Below, in pieces: positions 10,963 through 24,088 of a stretch of 64,000 nt of DNA; position 1 is the stretch's first letter; every line of letters begins with the position of its first letter. The stretch is from positions 992,001 through 1,056,000 of the forward strand of contig JAJNNY010000003.1 of assembly GCA_022453515.1 (NCBI GenBank), written 5' to 3'. Origin of the DNA: Astrocystis sublimbata (Eukaryota > Ascomycota > Sordariomycetes > Xylariales > Xylariaceae). The notes beneath the pieces were generated by a model. That model was not told the DNA's origin. It was given only the letters and a program-made list of their open reading frames with translations, and searched no databases. Both the position numbers and the translations under genes were made by a program.

Positions 10963-11538
10963 TTACCCTGGGGATCTTTGGTAAGGCAAACATCGATGGC
11001 CTGTTGGAAACCTGATTAGTAATAGATACCTACGGCGAATCATTGTAATCGGAGATGCCGGCGGCTTGTGTGAGCCGCCATAGCTGGACGTCTTTCTTGA
11101 GGGCTCATTGTTAGGGGAGGTATGAATATTCAAACGCCTTACATCGTGAGTTTGAAAGTTGTATCCACGCGCGTACCAACTGTACGTGAAAAAGAGTCTC
11201 GCCGGCTTGTGACTGGCAATGATGCCATGTATCACCACAACAGTCTTGTTGGGCTCTAGTGTGGTTGCCCATGTGTTGACAATGATTGTGTCTTGTGAAT
11301 TTGCCTCGCACTGTAGGGGTAGGCCCGCACCAGTCTCCCTCCATACATGAGTTACTTCAGAGCCGGCGGTGAGGTTATTGTTGACTGCTGGCCAGAAATT
11401 CTCAAATGACTGATGCGTCTCCGAAAGTACGACTAAAAAAAACTCTGAACCGGGGCTCAGTTCGCGGGGGTGGAACCAGAGCTTGGGTGAGGAGACAGAG
11501 TGAACGTCGGTAACACTTGTAGGGCCCGGGAGACTCAT
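10963..11538 (-). CDS. Orphan protein of unknown function (possible)
   Basis: A single open frame of 191 aa starts from a true ATG at 11538. No signal peptide or membrane segment is seen. The middle part looks like an alternating beta-rich domain (TIIVNTWATTLEPNKTVVVIHGIIASHKPARLFFTYSW). The last ~50 residues are basic and lower-complexity and may be spurious if a 3' intron exists. It lies in a gene-poor, repeat-bearing stretch beside two other orphan genes with a comparable beta-rich pattern ending in an aromatic-rich strand. I do not recognise a family, and it could be a chance ORF. Confidence 0.4.
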   Translation of the reverse strand: MSLPGPTSVTDVHSVSSPKLWFHPRELSPGSEFFLVVLSETHQSFENFWPAVNNNLTAGSEVTHVWRETGAGLPLQCEANSQDTIIVNTWATTLEPNKTVVVIHGIIASHKPARLFFTYSWYARGYNFQTHDVRRLNIHTSPNNEPSRKTSSYGGSHKPPASPITMIRRRYLLLIRFPTGHRCLPYQRSPG

Positions 11539-12532
11539 TGTTCAGACGGATGGTTGATCACGGCTGTCATGGGGAATTTTTCGAGAGCATCCAGTGTCTT
11601 GATCTTGCAAGGAAGATAGAAAGAAAGGTAAGCTTGCGATAGAGCACAGAGGAGAACTCATGCCAGAGAAGCGAAGTAATGTTGATATTTATATGGATAT
11701 TTGGAGCGGAGCTGGTACCATGTTGAATCGTATAAACGAGAGGCCAAAATTTACAGAGTAGATATTATTTCTTTCCCCCTGTAATTATGGCGACTCCATG
11801 GCTGAAACTACAGCTGAATAGGTTGTCGTTATCGTGCAGTTATCGTGCCGAGTTAAGGGATGGGGTTTGCTCAGCTTGTGATAGTGCACTTCTGATTGAT
11901 GAGTTTTTCTACTAAGATATGATGATCAAATTAATCGTATAGTTCTTGTAATCATGCCTTGCATGAGATTCAAGTTATTTGTGCTAGGGAAAAAGGCGTC
12001 GAGCGCCGTAATTCCGCCCCCCTGTCTCGTTGCTGAGGGACCATCCCTTGAATAAATGCGCTATCCGTACCTGAGAGCAGTGTCGAAAGCAGAGTTTGGT
12101 CAAGTCATCCGAGACATGAAAATCCTTAAGGTCAATTAATCCCGAACTAATTGATTTAATGAGGCTTTGACCTAATATTAAAAACTACAGGTTACAGCTA
12201 GCCAGCCAGCTAGGCCTTGGCCTTGGCTCAGGATATAACGGACAAGCCATTCTTCCGACATCATGCATGGGAACGGGTCAGGGTGTCGGCGTCAATCATG
12301 AAGCCATTTTCGAATACATAGAATTGAAGTTTTTTGCTGATTGCGACCTGGAATTTAAACAGAAAATATGAGATTGACAAAACCCTTTACCAACGCCAGA
12401 CCCTCGATATTTGCCCATGATTGATCAACGAAATTACAGCTGTTAATGTCTGTATGATACCTTGCTTCCCTTCCAAAACCCCGCCAATAAGAAGCAAAGA
12501 ACGCTCTACGAGCGATCAAGTATGGGCGTTGA
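11539..12532. other. Intergenic between two minus-strand orphan genes
   Basis: I see only AT-rich sequence with no supported feature. Confidence 0.45.
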
Positions 12533-13332
12533 TCATGCTTGATAAAACTGCTGGTTAGGAAGCATACTGCCACCTTCACTGCCTGATAGATCCTCTGGCT
12601 CCTCTTCGATATCAGATAGAGCTGTTGAGTAGTAGAACGGCGGCTCGACACCTGGTGGAATCACTGCCTGCTGTTCGATACCATATAGTGCCGGTGAGTA
12701 GTAACACGGCTCTAGTTGCGAGAGGAGATTCTGTTCTTCAGGATCTATTAGTGGATTAGATCAGCGATATTGCAACTCATTCCAAGTGGCATACGCCATA
12801 CGGAGTCGACCTACCGTATGCTACATCTTGAAAGTAGTCATAGGCAAAGATGTGGAAAGTTTGTTTAGTTCCCCATAGACGACTACAATATTCAAAGTCA
12901 GTCATGCTTGGTAAGAGGTAATTTACCGTTGTTTGTGGCTTCCCAGAATCTTTCTTGCGACTCTGAAGTTCCGAGACTAAAGTCTGTGCGCTGAAATGTG
13001 GCCAAGCCAAGGAGAAGACTGCTACAGGAGGGTTCTTACTTTGACCGTGTCCACGTGATTCTAAACTCAAAGGCAAGCATCTCCTGATACTCGGCCCATA
13101 GGTTGAACCATATATACGTGAATTTTTTGCCATTTTCGTCGACGGTGCCGCAGTGGTTGCCGAGGAACCTCTCGCGTACACCATTCGGCCTGCACCTATA
13201 CACTTCGAATACCTTGGGATCAACTTCTTTTGCAAATTTGGCAACAACCGTGAACATGGACCAGCAACTTGTTGCCCCTGGTGGTAGGATCAACCAAGGA
13301 ATCGCAGTGTCGATAACGGGAACGTCCGGCAT
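12533..13332 (-). CDS. Orphan protein with duplicated Tyr-rich C-terminal motif
   Basis: Three exons, 13332-13040, 12990-12815 and 12744-12533, give 226 aa with consistent phases (donors GTAAGA and GTAGGT, acceptors TTTCAG and TAATAG). The N-terminal ~97 residues look like a beta-rich globular domain (DTAIPWLILPPGATSCW... to FTYIWFNLWAEYQEMLAFEFRITW). The C-terminal exon is acidic and contains an internal duplication, LEPCYYSPALYGIEQQ and VEPPFYYSTALSDIEEE. A probable 5' UTR intron ends at a TTTACAG just upstream of the ATG. No signal peptide and no recognised family. An alternative splice of exon 2 (acceptor CTGTAGCAG) gives another open stretch but then hits a stop, so the listed model is preferred. 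Confidence 0.55.
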
Positions 13333-16300
13333 GATGGATAGTGTACCTGTAAATAGAAGTCAATACTAGACCATCAGTAAAGAGAAGAGGTAGGTTGAGT
13401 ACTTTCTTGGAAATAATGTGAATATCACCGGCAAGTTGGTATGTTGTCGTGGTCCTCGTAGCAAAGAAAGTCAAATTGACTGAAACTATGGGCGTCGCGG
13501 AAGAGCGTGAAGGATAACTCTAAAGGGAAGGGAACATTACAAAAACACTATGAGGTGACAGACGGCGATGGGGTGGGGGTGTAAATGGGTTACATATTGA
13601 TACTGCTGGCACTTCATTGCACGATTACTCTTCACGGCTCGAGGAAGAGCAACTCTATAGGACAGGTAAGATGCCAAAACCGCTTCAGCTCGGTTCCGTC
13701 GACTTCCCGGAGTTTCCCGGACGGTAGGTATCACTGCCTGAGATCTCCCCTTTCGTTGAAAGTTAGCGGAGCAAGGAGGACGACGCACCACAACGCACAG
13801 AGAAGACGCGTCAGACGATAGCCAGCCATACGATTCTCGCCATGTCATTCTACTGACGTACAGAATCTGCCCCCTTCGCCACAATGGGAAGCAATGGTCC
13901 TTTGCATCTAAGCGCCTGGGATTTTGGCCCCAGCCAATGAGGCATGTGGTCAAGATTAGGAACAACGTATTCGCTCGATCTAGGGATTTGTTGTTACATG
14001 ACAATGTCCGTTGTCGCTCTAGCTCGCTCCTAACGATGATGCCCCTCGTTTGTTGCGCGACTATATACGAGACAATCAATGACGGCCAAGGACATAACCT
14101 CGTACTATTGAGTAAGGCTAAACTCCTTTCCTGGAGTTGTAAACATTGACTTCAAGAACGAATATGGAATAGGTCTTACACGGGTCCCATTCATGTATGT
14201 ATCAAAACCTGCGGTGCCGGATACTCTAGTTCCATTGTGTCGCCTGATCTAGCACTTTCTACCATATGGAAATTGGGAATCTCGACTGACATGTTTCTAT
14301 GCACGCATCGAGTGAAATATGAATCGAGTGTAAAGAAGCCTGATCGGAGTTTGTCGTTCGTAGTACGCCAAGATAAGAACCGGTTTCGGTGAGGACCTGC
14401 CATCCAAATGGTCCCGAGCTCGGGGCTGGGGACGTGTATTAGAATGCTAGACAGACCTGGCATACTCATCGGGGGGGACAAAACACGGCTGCTAAGTAAG
14501 TCCCCAGTCCAGGTCAAACATCAAGGGCTTGGTGACGACTCCGAGTGAACACCCAGAACAGTCGCAAGGCCAAGGACCCGTTACCCACCATGCCACTCGC
14601 TAGTAACGCAAACATCAGCGAGGCAGTGGAACGATTTACCAAAGCCAGACCGTATACTGACATGTATTGTCCAGGCTGGCAGATTGACTATCCTTCAAAT
14701 GAAAGTCGTCATCAGAGTTGGGAAACGAAGAACGTTGCTCCCGCCAATTTCCCCATCATGGTGATCTTCTAAAGAACGGCGATGGTGATAGGTCTGCCAC
14801 CGATCGAGCCGAGATCCACACGGATACCAGCATATGAGTATCTATGTACCTAGCACGAGTACGCCTTTGCGGAGGTCTCGAGGCGGAGGTGGCGTATGCA
14901 AGGTTACGTGAGCTCTATGCAGCTGACCGACTACATGACTACTATGTGATTTCAGGGTGAGAAAGTTGAACTACAAGTGTGAAAAACTGCCCGAGTCCCT
15001 TGTATGGTGCAAAGAGTGACTTCCTGAGACATTGTTTTTCCTTAGCTATAGTAGGTCATGACGGAGCCCGTGCAGCCGTGCTACCATCTCGAGCGTTAAG
15101 ATAGGCCCAGATCGTCAAATGAGAAGGTCACCACCAATGGGTGCTTTCACATCATCTCACAAGTCGTTCCCTTGATTCTCGGGAGATATCCTCAACTAAA
15201 AATAGTACGCTCTCAAACTTATTTGAAGCATTAACTTGTTACCGATACGGGGAGCACCCGGGAGTACTTTTGTGTGCTACTTTTACGCACCCCGCGTCAG
15301 TTATTTTAATTAGCAGCTATCTGGTCACAACCGATTCAACGTACTACTTCATGTCATTGGAAGTGTAACAAGCTCGCGGAGCTCGTATTCAATAGATGCA
15401 ATCGGGGCCCAGATCCGGTACCGATTTGGCGCGGAAATCTGAGGAAATCTGGAGAAGATATACTCGCCTTGAGCAGTACATCGAGGCTTTTACGATTATT
15501 CGTGGCTAGTATATACAAGTCGGGTGGGATGGCTAATAGTAGTTTGCCGCTTCATAGTGGATTAATACACGTGGTTCATTAGCTCAGACCAGCAAACTAT
15601 GGTAAGCTTGTAGACCCGCGGGAAACCCTCAACGAGTTTGATCGTTAGGGCTTGAGAAACGGATGTGCCGCCCAGCCCTAAAGAACCTAGTCCTTCATGT
15701 GAGGGGATTGCCGCGAACAGATCAACATACAAGCGGTATCAGTGTCTCTGCGAGACGGGTAGGTACATAGGTAGGTAGTATTCCTGTTTCACTAACTGGT
15801 TGTGTTCCTTCTGGGGGATTGAGGGGTCGATCGACGATTCGTTAGCTTTCGAGCCTGACATGCTATTCGCCTGTTTGTCTTGTGATAGTCTGGCTTCACA
15901 GTTTAGGCATAGGCAATACGTAAACAAAAGCTGTAGCGTCGTTGTCGCGGCGTACAAACTGAGGACACACACCGCGCGAACTGCGGCAGATTTTAATTTA
16001 CGATATGGGAGGCTGTGGGTCATATGCGTATGTACATGTATATCTCGACCAGACGGCATATGAACCAGACATCCAGGGCAACAAAACTATTTCATTGGAG
16101 ACATACCCGCCCTACCAGGTCAGCCTTAAAGTGCTGCCGATGATCTTCACCAGGCTGACATGGCTACACGGTTTTGTGCAAATTAAGGGGTGAGGTATCA
16201 TACAATCCATTTAAACATAGAATGCTCTAAATCGTGCCTCAAAGTGTTGCCATTGCGTATTGCTCTGACATAAGATATTCCTAGAAATTTCTTCTTGGGG

Positions 16301-16832
16301 TGTATAGATCTACAATATGGCCAATGTAGTTAGTCCAAATATCAATGATGGACATTGCGGCCGTTCAGCTTGGCCGCAGATATATCCTGCATAGTAGCAC
16401 CAGCATTCTTCGGGTATGTGCATTGATCAAACACCGCGTGATAGCTCCAATCGACAGCATCCTTGAAGTCATAACCGCTGCTTCGTATTGTAAACCGGGG
16501 AACAGACTCGCACAAGCGTCAGTTGTCGTATTCACAGCGGTCCCGACAGTATGGTCTCACTGAAGACACGAAGTGGCAGACATATGAACATGTTACACTT
16601 CTTAGTCAACAGCAAATGCAGAGGAAGATATATCAAGGCGTTGATCTCCTCGAGAATTCTACGCTACAGGAAATCTCATATACGCTCACACTATTCAGAA
16701 TTCGAAGCACCGCAACTCATGATCCAAATACCACACCAATAGAACCTAGACATCATCAGTATATTCACAAAAGAATCTTTCCACTACAACTTCACCAAAT
16801 TCCTTTATCTACCTTCGTACTTTCTTGTCACC
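13333..16832. other. Gene-poor region
   Basis: This 3.5 kb contains only scattered unsupported frames on both strands (largest about 13537-14079 minus and 14191-14517 minus), with no recognisable domain and no convincing splice pattern. The last ~300 bases should hold the promoter of the next gene. Confidence 0.4.
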
Positions 16833-17840
16833 ATGGAAAGACACGCCAGCATGAGTACCACAACAGACTACGATGAAAACCTTTGCATTGACCCTGCATT
16901 GGTCTACTATGATGCTCACCGGCTTAGTCTCATGACCGCCGCGAGAGGCACGAACACCGAGCCCAACTCAACAAGCCCACATACCCATCCCAATGTCATA
17001 GCCCCGCATGACCTTATCAACTCTGAGCCATACCTACGATGCCTAGATTTAACCTGCAATTGCTCCCAGCCACACCAACCACACCAACCACACCATCCAC
17101 ATCATCCACATCATCCACATCATCCACATCATCCACATCATCCACATCATCCACATCATCCACATCATCCACATCATCCACATCATCCACAACACCTACC
17201 TCATCCGCCTGTCGTTCCAAGCAATGACATGTTCTTCCTCGGACCACGAGTAATCCAATGTAAGCTCTATTTTCTGCTAGCGTCACATAAGAAGGTCCAG
17301 ACGGGGAAAGAGTGGCTGGCGATCGCTCGAGTCTTGTGGGATGAGAAGACGATTTTCGTCAATGCCCGCGGCGTAGCGTTTCACTATATCCCAGAGTTCA
17401 AACGCTACCAATTTAACACGACGGAGCCGTTATCGCCGATGGAGGTGATGGGGGCTCAACGAGATGACCGCGCCATCACTGTCCACAAGAAGATGGGCCA
17501 CTCGTGCGCACCTGCCGGAACGTACGTGATATTCAGACTCAACCGTCGCGACCCGGGCAAAAGGAATTTGAGATTCGAGGTGCTCTGGGAATGGGGGCCC
17601 AATATCGTCGGGCGAGCTTCTTATAACTTCGTCTTTCTCGAAGCTTACGAGAAGTATGACATGAAACCATACAGTAAGAAATCTCCCATCCACATCTCCT
17701 TTGACGTCGGTCCATCCTAACATCTTGCAGCACCGTTCCAAACAAACCTCTTGGACGACCTTTGGCCAGAATGGAGGAAGCATGTTGATTGTTGCAAGCC
17801 GGACAAGCCGGATGAGGATTTGATCCAGGGTTCAGGTTGA
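16833..17840 (+). CDS. Orphan protein with His-His-Pro repeat tract
   Basis: Two exons, 16833-17673 and 17731-17840 (GTAAGA donor, TTGCAG acceptor, phase 1), give 316 aa. Residues ~75-125 are a P-H-Q then P-H-H repeat encoded by a CCACATCAT microsatellite. The following domain (about residues 130-285) is folded-looking and aromatic-rich: MFFLGPRVIQCKLYFLLASHKKV, EWLAIARVLWDEKTIFVNARGVAFHYIPEFKRYQF, then GTYVIFRLNRRDPGKRNLRFEVLWEWG. The tail contains DDLWPEWRKHVDCCKPDKPDED. No signal peptide is seen. The FRL...LRFEVLWEW stretch weakly resembles the FNLW...LAFEFRITW stretch of the orphan at 12533-13332, so the two may be distant paralogues. Function unknown. His-rich tracts can bind metals, but nothing shows that here. 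Confidence 0.7.
17071..17190 (+). repeat. CCACATCAT minisatellite inside the His/Pro-rich orphan gene
   Basis: About ten in-frame copies of the 9-bp unit run from 17097 to 17190, preceded by diverged CCACACCAA units. The unit keeps frame and encodes Pro-His-His. Antisense and other frames are also open through the repeat, which explains overlapping spurious ORFs there. Confidence 0.95.
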
Positions 17841-20800
17841 GCGGATATTGGTTTTGGATTAACGTCTGCTGTTTTGTCATCTAATTTTTGAGGCTTGCTG
17901 ATGTTTGGAGATTATTTGGATACTTAGCTACCGTACTTTCCCATGGCGATTTTGCTTCTTGGGCGTTCAATTCTATAATAATTGTCTTTGAAGCTCCATG
18001 TGATCATACTTTTTATCGAACAAGCGCCTCAGAATGTGATACGCAAGACTCGTAGGCTTAGTCAAGGAATATTTCTCGCCCCAAATTCAGGCTCTACATG
18101 TTTTGGAGACTTGGACATATGTAGGTGCTTAGCTGCTCATGGGCAAGGCCTACCTATAGGCCTCCCCGACTGCTGCACTATAGAAGCCGACTCTGAAGAA
18201 GTAGCGTCGTCCTCAAAGTATTGAGCTCTACAAATGCATCTTAGTCGAAAAGTTCTCCGATTTTGATGAACACAGACACTGCAAAAAACAAGGCGCGAGT
18301 AGTTCTAACGTCTTTTCCCCTTTGAGATTCACAGGCGCATGATCATTCTTGTGATGCCGGCCGTACACTTTTGGGCGTGCTGTCTAGACTACTGAAAATA
18401 GATAGTAAAATCCGGGCGATCATACTTTGACTTTCCCCAAAGAAGAGGATCTTGAGCAGATGATCAAGTGCTTGATTCAAACGATCGCGAAGAGTATCAC
18501 GAGAACAGTAGCAGTGATGTATAGTATATACTACAAAGAAGCTAGAAGTGAAATTTACTGTCGCTGATATGAAGAAAGCGTGATGTTGGCTAAATGCTTT
18601 GATTGGGTGAAGCACGTGCGAGTCAGGGTGCAGGAACCCTGAGACAGTGGTCATCACAGCTCAGACTAGGTACCTAAGGATGCCCATAGGTCACATTCTA
18701 GTTCTTCTTCTGCACGGTCCTTTGAGCCTGACTGGCCTGAAAACTTAGGTAGGTAATCAGCCCTAAGCCCTGCAAGTTCACATAAGCCGACTCCAAGATT
18801 GTTCATTATCAGGTTATATTATAATTAAACGTGCTAAACATTTAAGAATGGATTGCTCGAGCATATGTTTTGCCCTAGTCTCTTTGCCCTCATCAATGTC
18901 TCATCACATAGCTGTGGAAGTATCTGGATAGGCAAGCTGGGTTTCCATTGCTATGCCTATATGGTCGGATTTCTACAGTCTGAAGCTAGTTCAGCAAAGT
19001 CAAGTTCGTATAGACAACTACACATATCTACGGAACTTTCGCAGTGCATCCTAGTCTACTGACTAGGTGGTATATAAATTGATGTTCCTGCATGCTATAG
19101 GTAAGCAGGGCTTCGTAGGTAGAACTATATTGGTTGGTATGCTGATTGAGGGGCACGCCTGAGGTCTTCGTGGGTCGATCTCTGTGGTAGGTACGTAGGT
19201 TTTATCATTACCCAGGTCTGGCTTTGCTTGATAAGTCTTATTTGCACGTCCCCTGTGAACCCTTTATAGGCCCCTGTTGCTCTCTGCAACCAAGTCTTGG
19301 TATGTAAGTTGTGGCGGGGGGTCGAGGTATGCTTCGTTTCGAGGGGCTGAATCACTGGGACGCGGCTGCAGTGGGTTGAAGAGAGCCTTCAGTTACGAAT
19401 TGCACACGAATTAACTTGTAAGAAGGGAGAATTAAAAGAAGCGCCGGACTTCCTATAATGAGACTGTTTGTGATTTCGACTACAAGATTTTTGTTGCCTA
19501 CCTAGGTAGATCCCGACAGTGGGCGGGTGGGGTATAAGGTGGCAGCCTCTCACTGAGTCGTGGTACGACCATGGACGCACTGTTGACAGCCCTGGCCACT
19601 GGAAATAAAATTACAGCTAAATCATGGTACTAATCTCAAGTATGGAAATACGCCGGTATGCTATGATTGCAGTGTCTGTGTATGAGGAGAGCTGCAATCA
19701 AGGAAGACGTTGCGTCAGGCCGACTCGGCGCAATAATATCAGGACTCTTACGAAATATATCAATTGTATATTTTAAAGACGAGGTTGACAGCCTGCTTAT
19801 ATGCCTGGCTGAAAGTAAGATCTGTATTTTGGGCCATAAGATTCATCCCGGCAAGCCGCCTGCGGCTGTGGTTCCAGGTTAGCTAGCATTGGGAGCTTTA
19901 TACGCCAATAGAGTCAAGATAATGACTAGATTATCCTAGGGTCGGATGTCGGGATGCTTCTTATAATCAATCTAGAGATAGTAAAAGCTCAGAAGCTGCA
20001 CAATATGTCATTCTCTTCCCGTCAGGGAGTTCGTCAGGTAATCTTTGGGAGTTGTCTCTTGGTTGGTGACCCTGTTGCCTTGATGTCACCACGCGCTCCA
20101 GTATGGTGCCGTAGTACGGTGAGTTCTACATCAGCTACAACCGCACTACTAAATTTGAAATGATTACCGCAAACTAGGTACTCAGTGTTTGAGCACCGTG
20201 GATGAAAGAAGCCCAGGTTATCGCCCACACGCTGCGCATTTTTACAACATTACATTCAAGGATCAAAAGTCATGAAGTGACGCCACTTCGACGAGCTGCT
20301 GATTATTAATTAGCCAAAGCTTAAGCTAGTAGAGTAAAATGATTGTCTACCAGCTGTTTATCTACGAGAACAGATAATTAGAGCGGGAACCAAGCCACTA
20401 CATTTCAGGGCCAACCAGGTTTACGAATAGTTTCACCATACTGAAAGAGATTCAACATTTACCATGAATATTACCATCTTTTCGAATTCAATCGCCATGA
20501 GAATGTGTCTCGTGGAGTGGAGAACTGCGTCGCGCCACGTTGTTGTTGTTGTTGTCACACCCTACCAGACCTAATTACCCACCTAGATGGATAAACAGTA
20601 AACTTTAGGCACCTTGCGCTATCGTCAGATGCGAGTGTTGACATAAATGTGCACGACAGGATTAAGTTCGCCTTTGACAAGAGATAGTTGGAGAAATTCG
20701 AGGCAGTGTTCAACATCAAGTTGTTCCACTCCGGAGCGCCCTCCGGTCCAGGCGCCGTGACCCGTGGCAATGCGAGCGGCGAGAAAAGAGGAGCGGACCG

Positions 20801-23800
20801 GCCGCGGCCGAATCTACTGTGGGGACCACGCTGATTCGTTTCTCACGTTTCGGTCTGTGTCCTACGTGTCACGGCGATCATTGCACCGGGCCAAGTGTGT
20901 GGGACCGGACCGTCACCGCTCCAATCGTGTGCCAGCCAACGAAATTAAGTCACACCAAACCTTCAATCAAACTCCTTGCACCAATTACGGTCGTATCTGT
21001 CGAACATAGCACCAACTACACATGCCAAGAACGGTGACATTATATGCTTCACCATGAACAACATCAAAATACATCAACACGCGACACGACTACCATGGAG
21101 ATACTTCTAGCTACTTGTAACCGCAAAGATACTTCCGACTACATGGAGAGTACTTCCCTTCAGGTTCAAACTAGGAAGCCCCCGTAGCGGACCCGTCCGG
21201 CTTTGATATCATCGTCTTGATGACAAAATCCTCAGTGCTACAACGCCAGAGTCCTGTCATTGCTTGCTATCTATCTGCTACGATCGGTAAGGTATCTCAC
21301 AAGCCGAATAGGCCAGCACCTTCGTAGTACTAATGTTTCCCCTTTCACGACATGCTCGCCCCTCAATCTCCGTTGGAAGTACGGCCTCTATATGAAGCGA
21401 GCGGCACTTGCCCACCACAACCTACGTTTCTAGGGAGAGGGATAGAGAGAGATTTGAGTAGTACTAGTCATCTTGAAGAGTCAAAGCCGAGAGAAACCTC
21501 GCCAAAGGCATTTGCATAACCCTATAGCCTGCTAATGCCACAACTACTTCTCCTATCAGCAGGGCATTAAAAACAAAATGTCTTATTTACCCACTTTGGG
21601 AAAAGAGGACACGCGTTGCGATATCGGCTCATTACTCTGCTGCTGCATCACATCGGCTTCTTCCTTCGTACGCATCTAGACGCTGGGATCTGCATGTTTC
21701 GCCCGGATGCCCCCGAGCAGTTGTAGCACTGGTTCGTAATATTGCTTTCCATCACTATTCATCATCGCCCAATGATTCCGGCTGGAGCAATGTAAAACTT
21801 CATCGCCGATCCCACTCGTTCGTGGTTACAGCAAGGGGTAGACTTCGATCCTGAAGGGGTGTTCTTAGTCGCATACCTAATAGGGGATGGGGGAACAAAC
21901 ATGAGTTGTCTTTATTAGCAAATGATTTTCACGATAATGATTTTTCCCCTGGTTAAAAACGGCCAAGGGACAATTATTAAAGCGGCAGATAAAAGGCCAT
22001 TGTAGCACGGAACAAGCTAGTGGGGAAAAGGAAAAGACCAAAAAACATGGACATACACTACGTTGTATACCGAATGAATTGGCGTGTTCAATTAACATCA
22101 GTGATTGATGCTGAGGATATGTTCAAAGACCCCCCTGAAATAGCGTGCCTTGGAGCTGCTTGGCTCGATATATCTCTTCTTCCTCACCCCGCCACTAGGA
22201 ATTTCAGTGCCAAATAATGTGAATCCCCAGTTGCGAAATGAACATTTTATAAAATCATTGATTGATGCATCAAGGTGAAAAATAGGTACTTGCCATTCGG
22301 GATGTGAGAGTCAGTGACGAATTCCGACAGGATTGAAAAAGTTACAGTGCACAATTGGCAGTTGCAATCATGTATGGAGCTGCGACAATATACCTGGGGA
22401 TTCCAGGGGTACCTTGAATTTCTCTCTAAATAACCAAGTTTTATCCATACGCTATTTCCAAGTAACAATTAATATAATTCCCTGAAAGATGGGTAGACAA
22501 GATATATTTCTGCTGGCTGTCTTACATCAAAATCAAATGGTTGGTTCATTGGCTTTAGGTATATCTGCCTGCCTACTTCCATAGGGGTGCCCAGTGATGT
22601 CCACTATTACCCCATCTCGAGTCAGATAAAACGATAACGCACAAATACGCTGTAGCGGCGCTAGCAGCGAGCAACTTGCAGGGCTCTCCAAGTGCAGATG
22701 GGCGGGCGCTCTTAGGGAACCAGCCATAATTTATTTTCTTTGGCTTAAACTCGAGATATGGTCCAATTCTCCCAAGAGGAGCTGTGCTAGACTGCTGCAG
22801 AGTGCACATTCAAGAAACACATGAACAATAGCTAGCCAGAATGGGATGGTCGCAGTGACTTCCCCTACATGTAAATAGGTACTTCAAGGAAATAGACCTT
22901 CCTGGAAATCCGTATAATACGGTAAGATCAAGAGGTGGACGATGCGCAAGATGGCGCTGGACACATCCGCCACTGCCCTACCACAGTTCTCTAGTTGTCG
23001 GCTTCTAGGGGGCACGCCTGAGATGTCATTCACGATGCGAGCAGCTATCCCTAAGCTACACACCCCCAATGCAAGAACCGATGCACAACCGATGCTACGT
23101 AGCTGGGGTTGGTTGGTCCATGTTTCATCATGCTCACACTGCTTTGATGAGCAGGTGAAGCAGGAAGCCCAGGCCATGCGATCTCAGGAACGAACCAAGG
23201 GGACCAAGGGAAATCAAGGAACCTTAGGTAGGCTGGCGACGTATTTACTGGCTCACTTACACTAGCTCTCCCGCATATCGCCCAAGACGCCCCCCTTACC
23301 AGTTCCGTCATGCCCCCTGCAGCCCAGCCAAGAAGAACCTGGCATGGCTGGCATGCGTTAGTTAGCCTCACCCGTGGCCATCATGCCAATCACAGATGCC
23401 CTCACAGAAACTAGACCCCTGAAGGGCCTTCTGGAAAGCTTCGGGCGCAGGACCGGTGCAGACTCGGTGCAGACCAGCGCATCGACTACAACCCCGCGAC
23501 GATCTGCATCACCGCTACCGTAGCTTGCAGGCGAGTGCAGGATTCGGGCGCAGGGCTAGGTGCTACCTAATCTTGCTAATCTACCCTCGCGAGCTCGCTA
23601 CCCAAGGTACCGTACCATAAGTAGCTGAATATGGTCCTGCCTTTTTAGCCCACGCGCTAACCTCGACCTCTGCCACCACGCTGAACCTCACCATCACCAC
23701 CACCACCTCTCCTCGGCCTCGGTTCGGTGCCAGCTTTGGTCTTCATGCTTCCATGTGTCCATGCCTCGCTCGCTGCCTGCTCATACACAGGACACAGGCA

Positions 23801-24088
23801 CACACACGGCAGTCCCGAACGCCCACACCGCCACGTAAGTTGAGACAACCACGTCAGGTAAGTCAAGACACGCCCCAAGCTCCCAGACACATGACACTCG
23901 ACAGCGACAGCGACAGCATTGTACAGTATACACTCAGTTCCACCCATGGTTGCGTCCATGCCCAAGCCCACCGCGCCCGCTTTTCGAGACCGAGCCCGAG
24001 TCGGCTGGCTGACAGACTTTGGAATTCTCTAGCCAGCACCCCTCCCTCGTCTCCTCGACTGCCTGGCCTCGACCCAGGAGCGGTGGCC
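17841..24088. other. Long gene-poor region
   Basis: No gene is supported over 6.2 kb. Reading frames are short and lack domains or splice coherence. One exact TACCTAGGTA palindrome lies at 19499-19508, with related ACCTAGGTA fragments elsewhere. The last ~450 bases are pyrimidine/CAC-rich and probably the promoter and leader of sepH. Confidence 0.45.

Noticed and set aside
13537..14079. 180-codon minus-strand frame
   Set aside because: Composition is random-like (Arg/Ser/Cys-rich) with no domain and no neighbouring exon in phase.
14191..14517. 108-codon minus-strand frame near the orphan genes
   Set aside because: I tried to match it to the neighbouring orphan proteins and found no shared pattern and no convincing splice sites.
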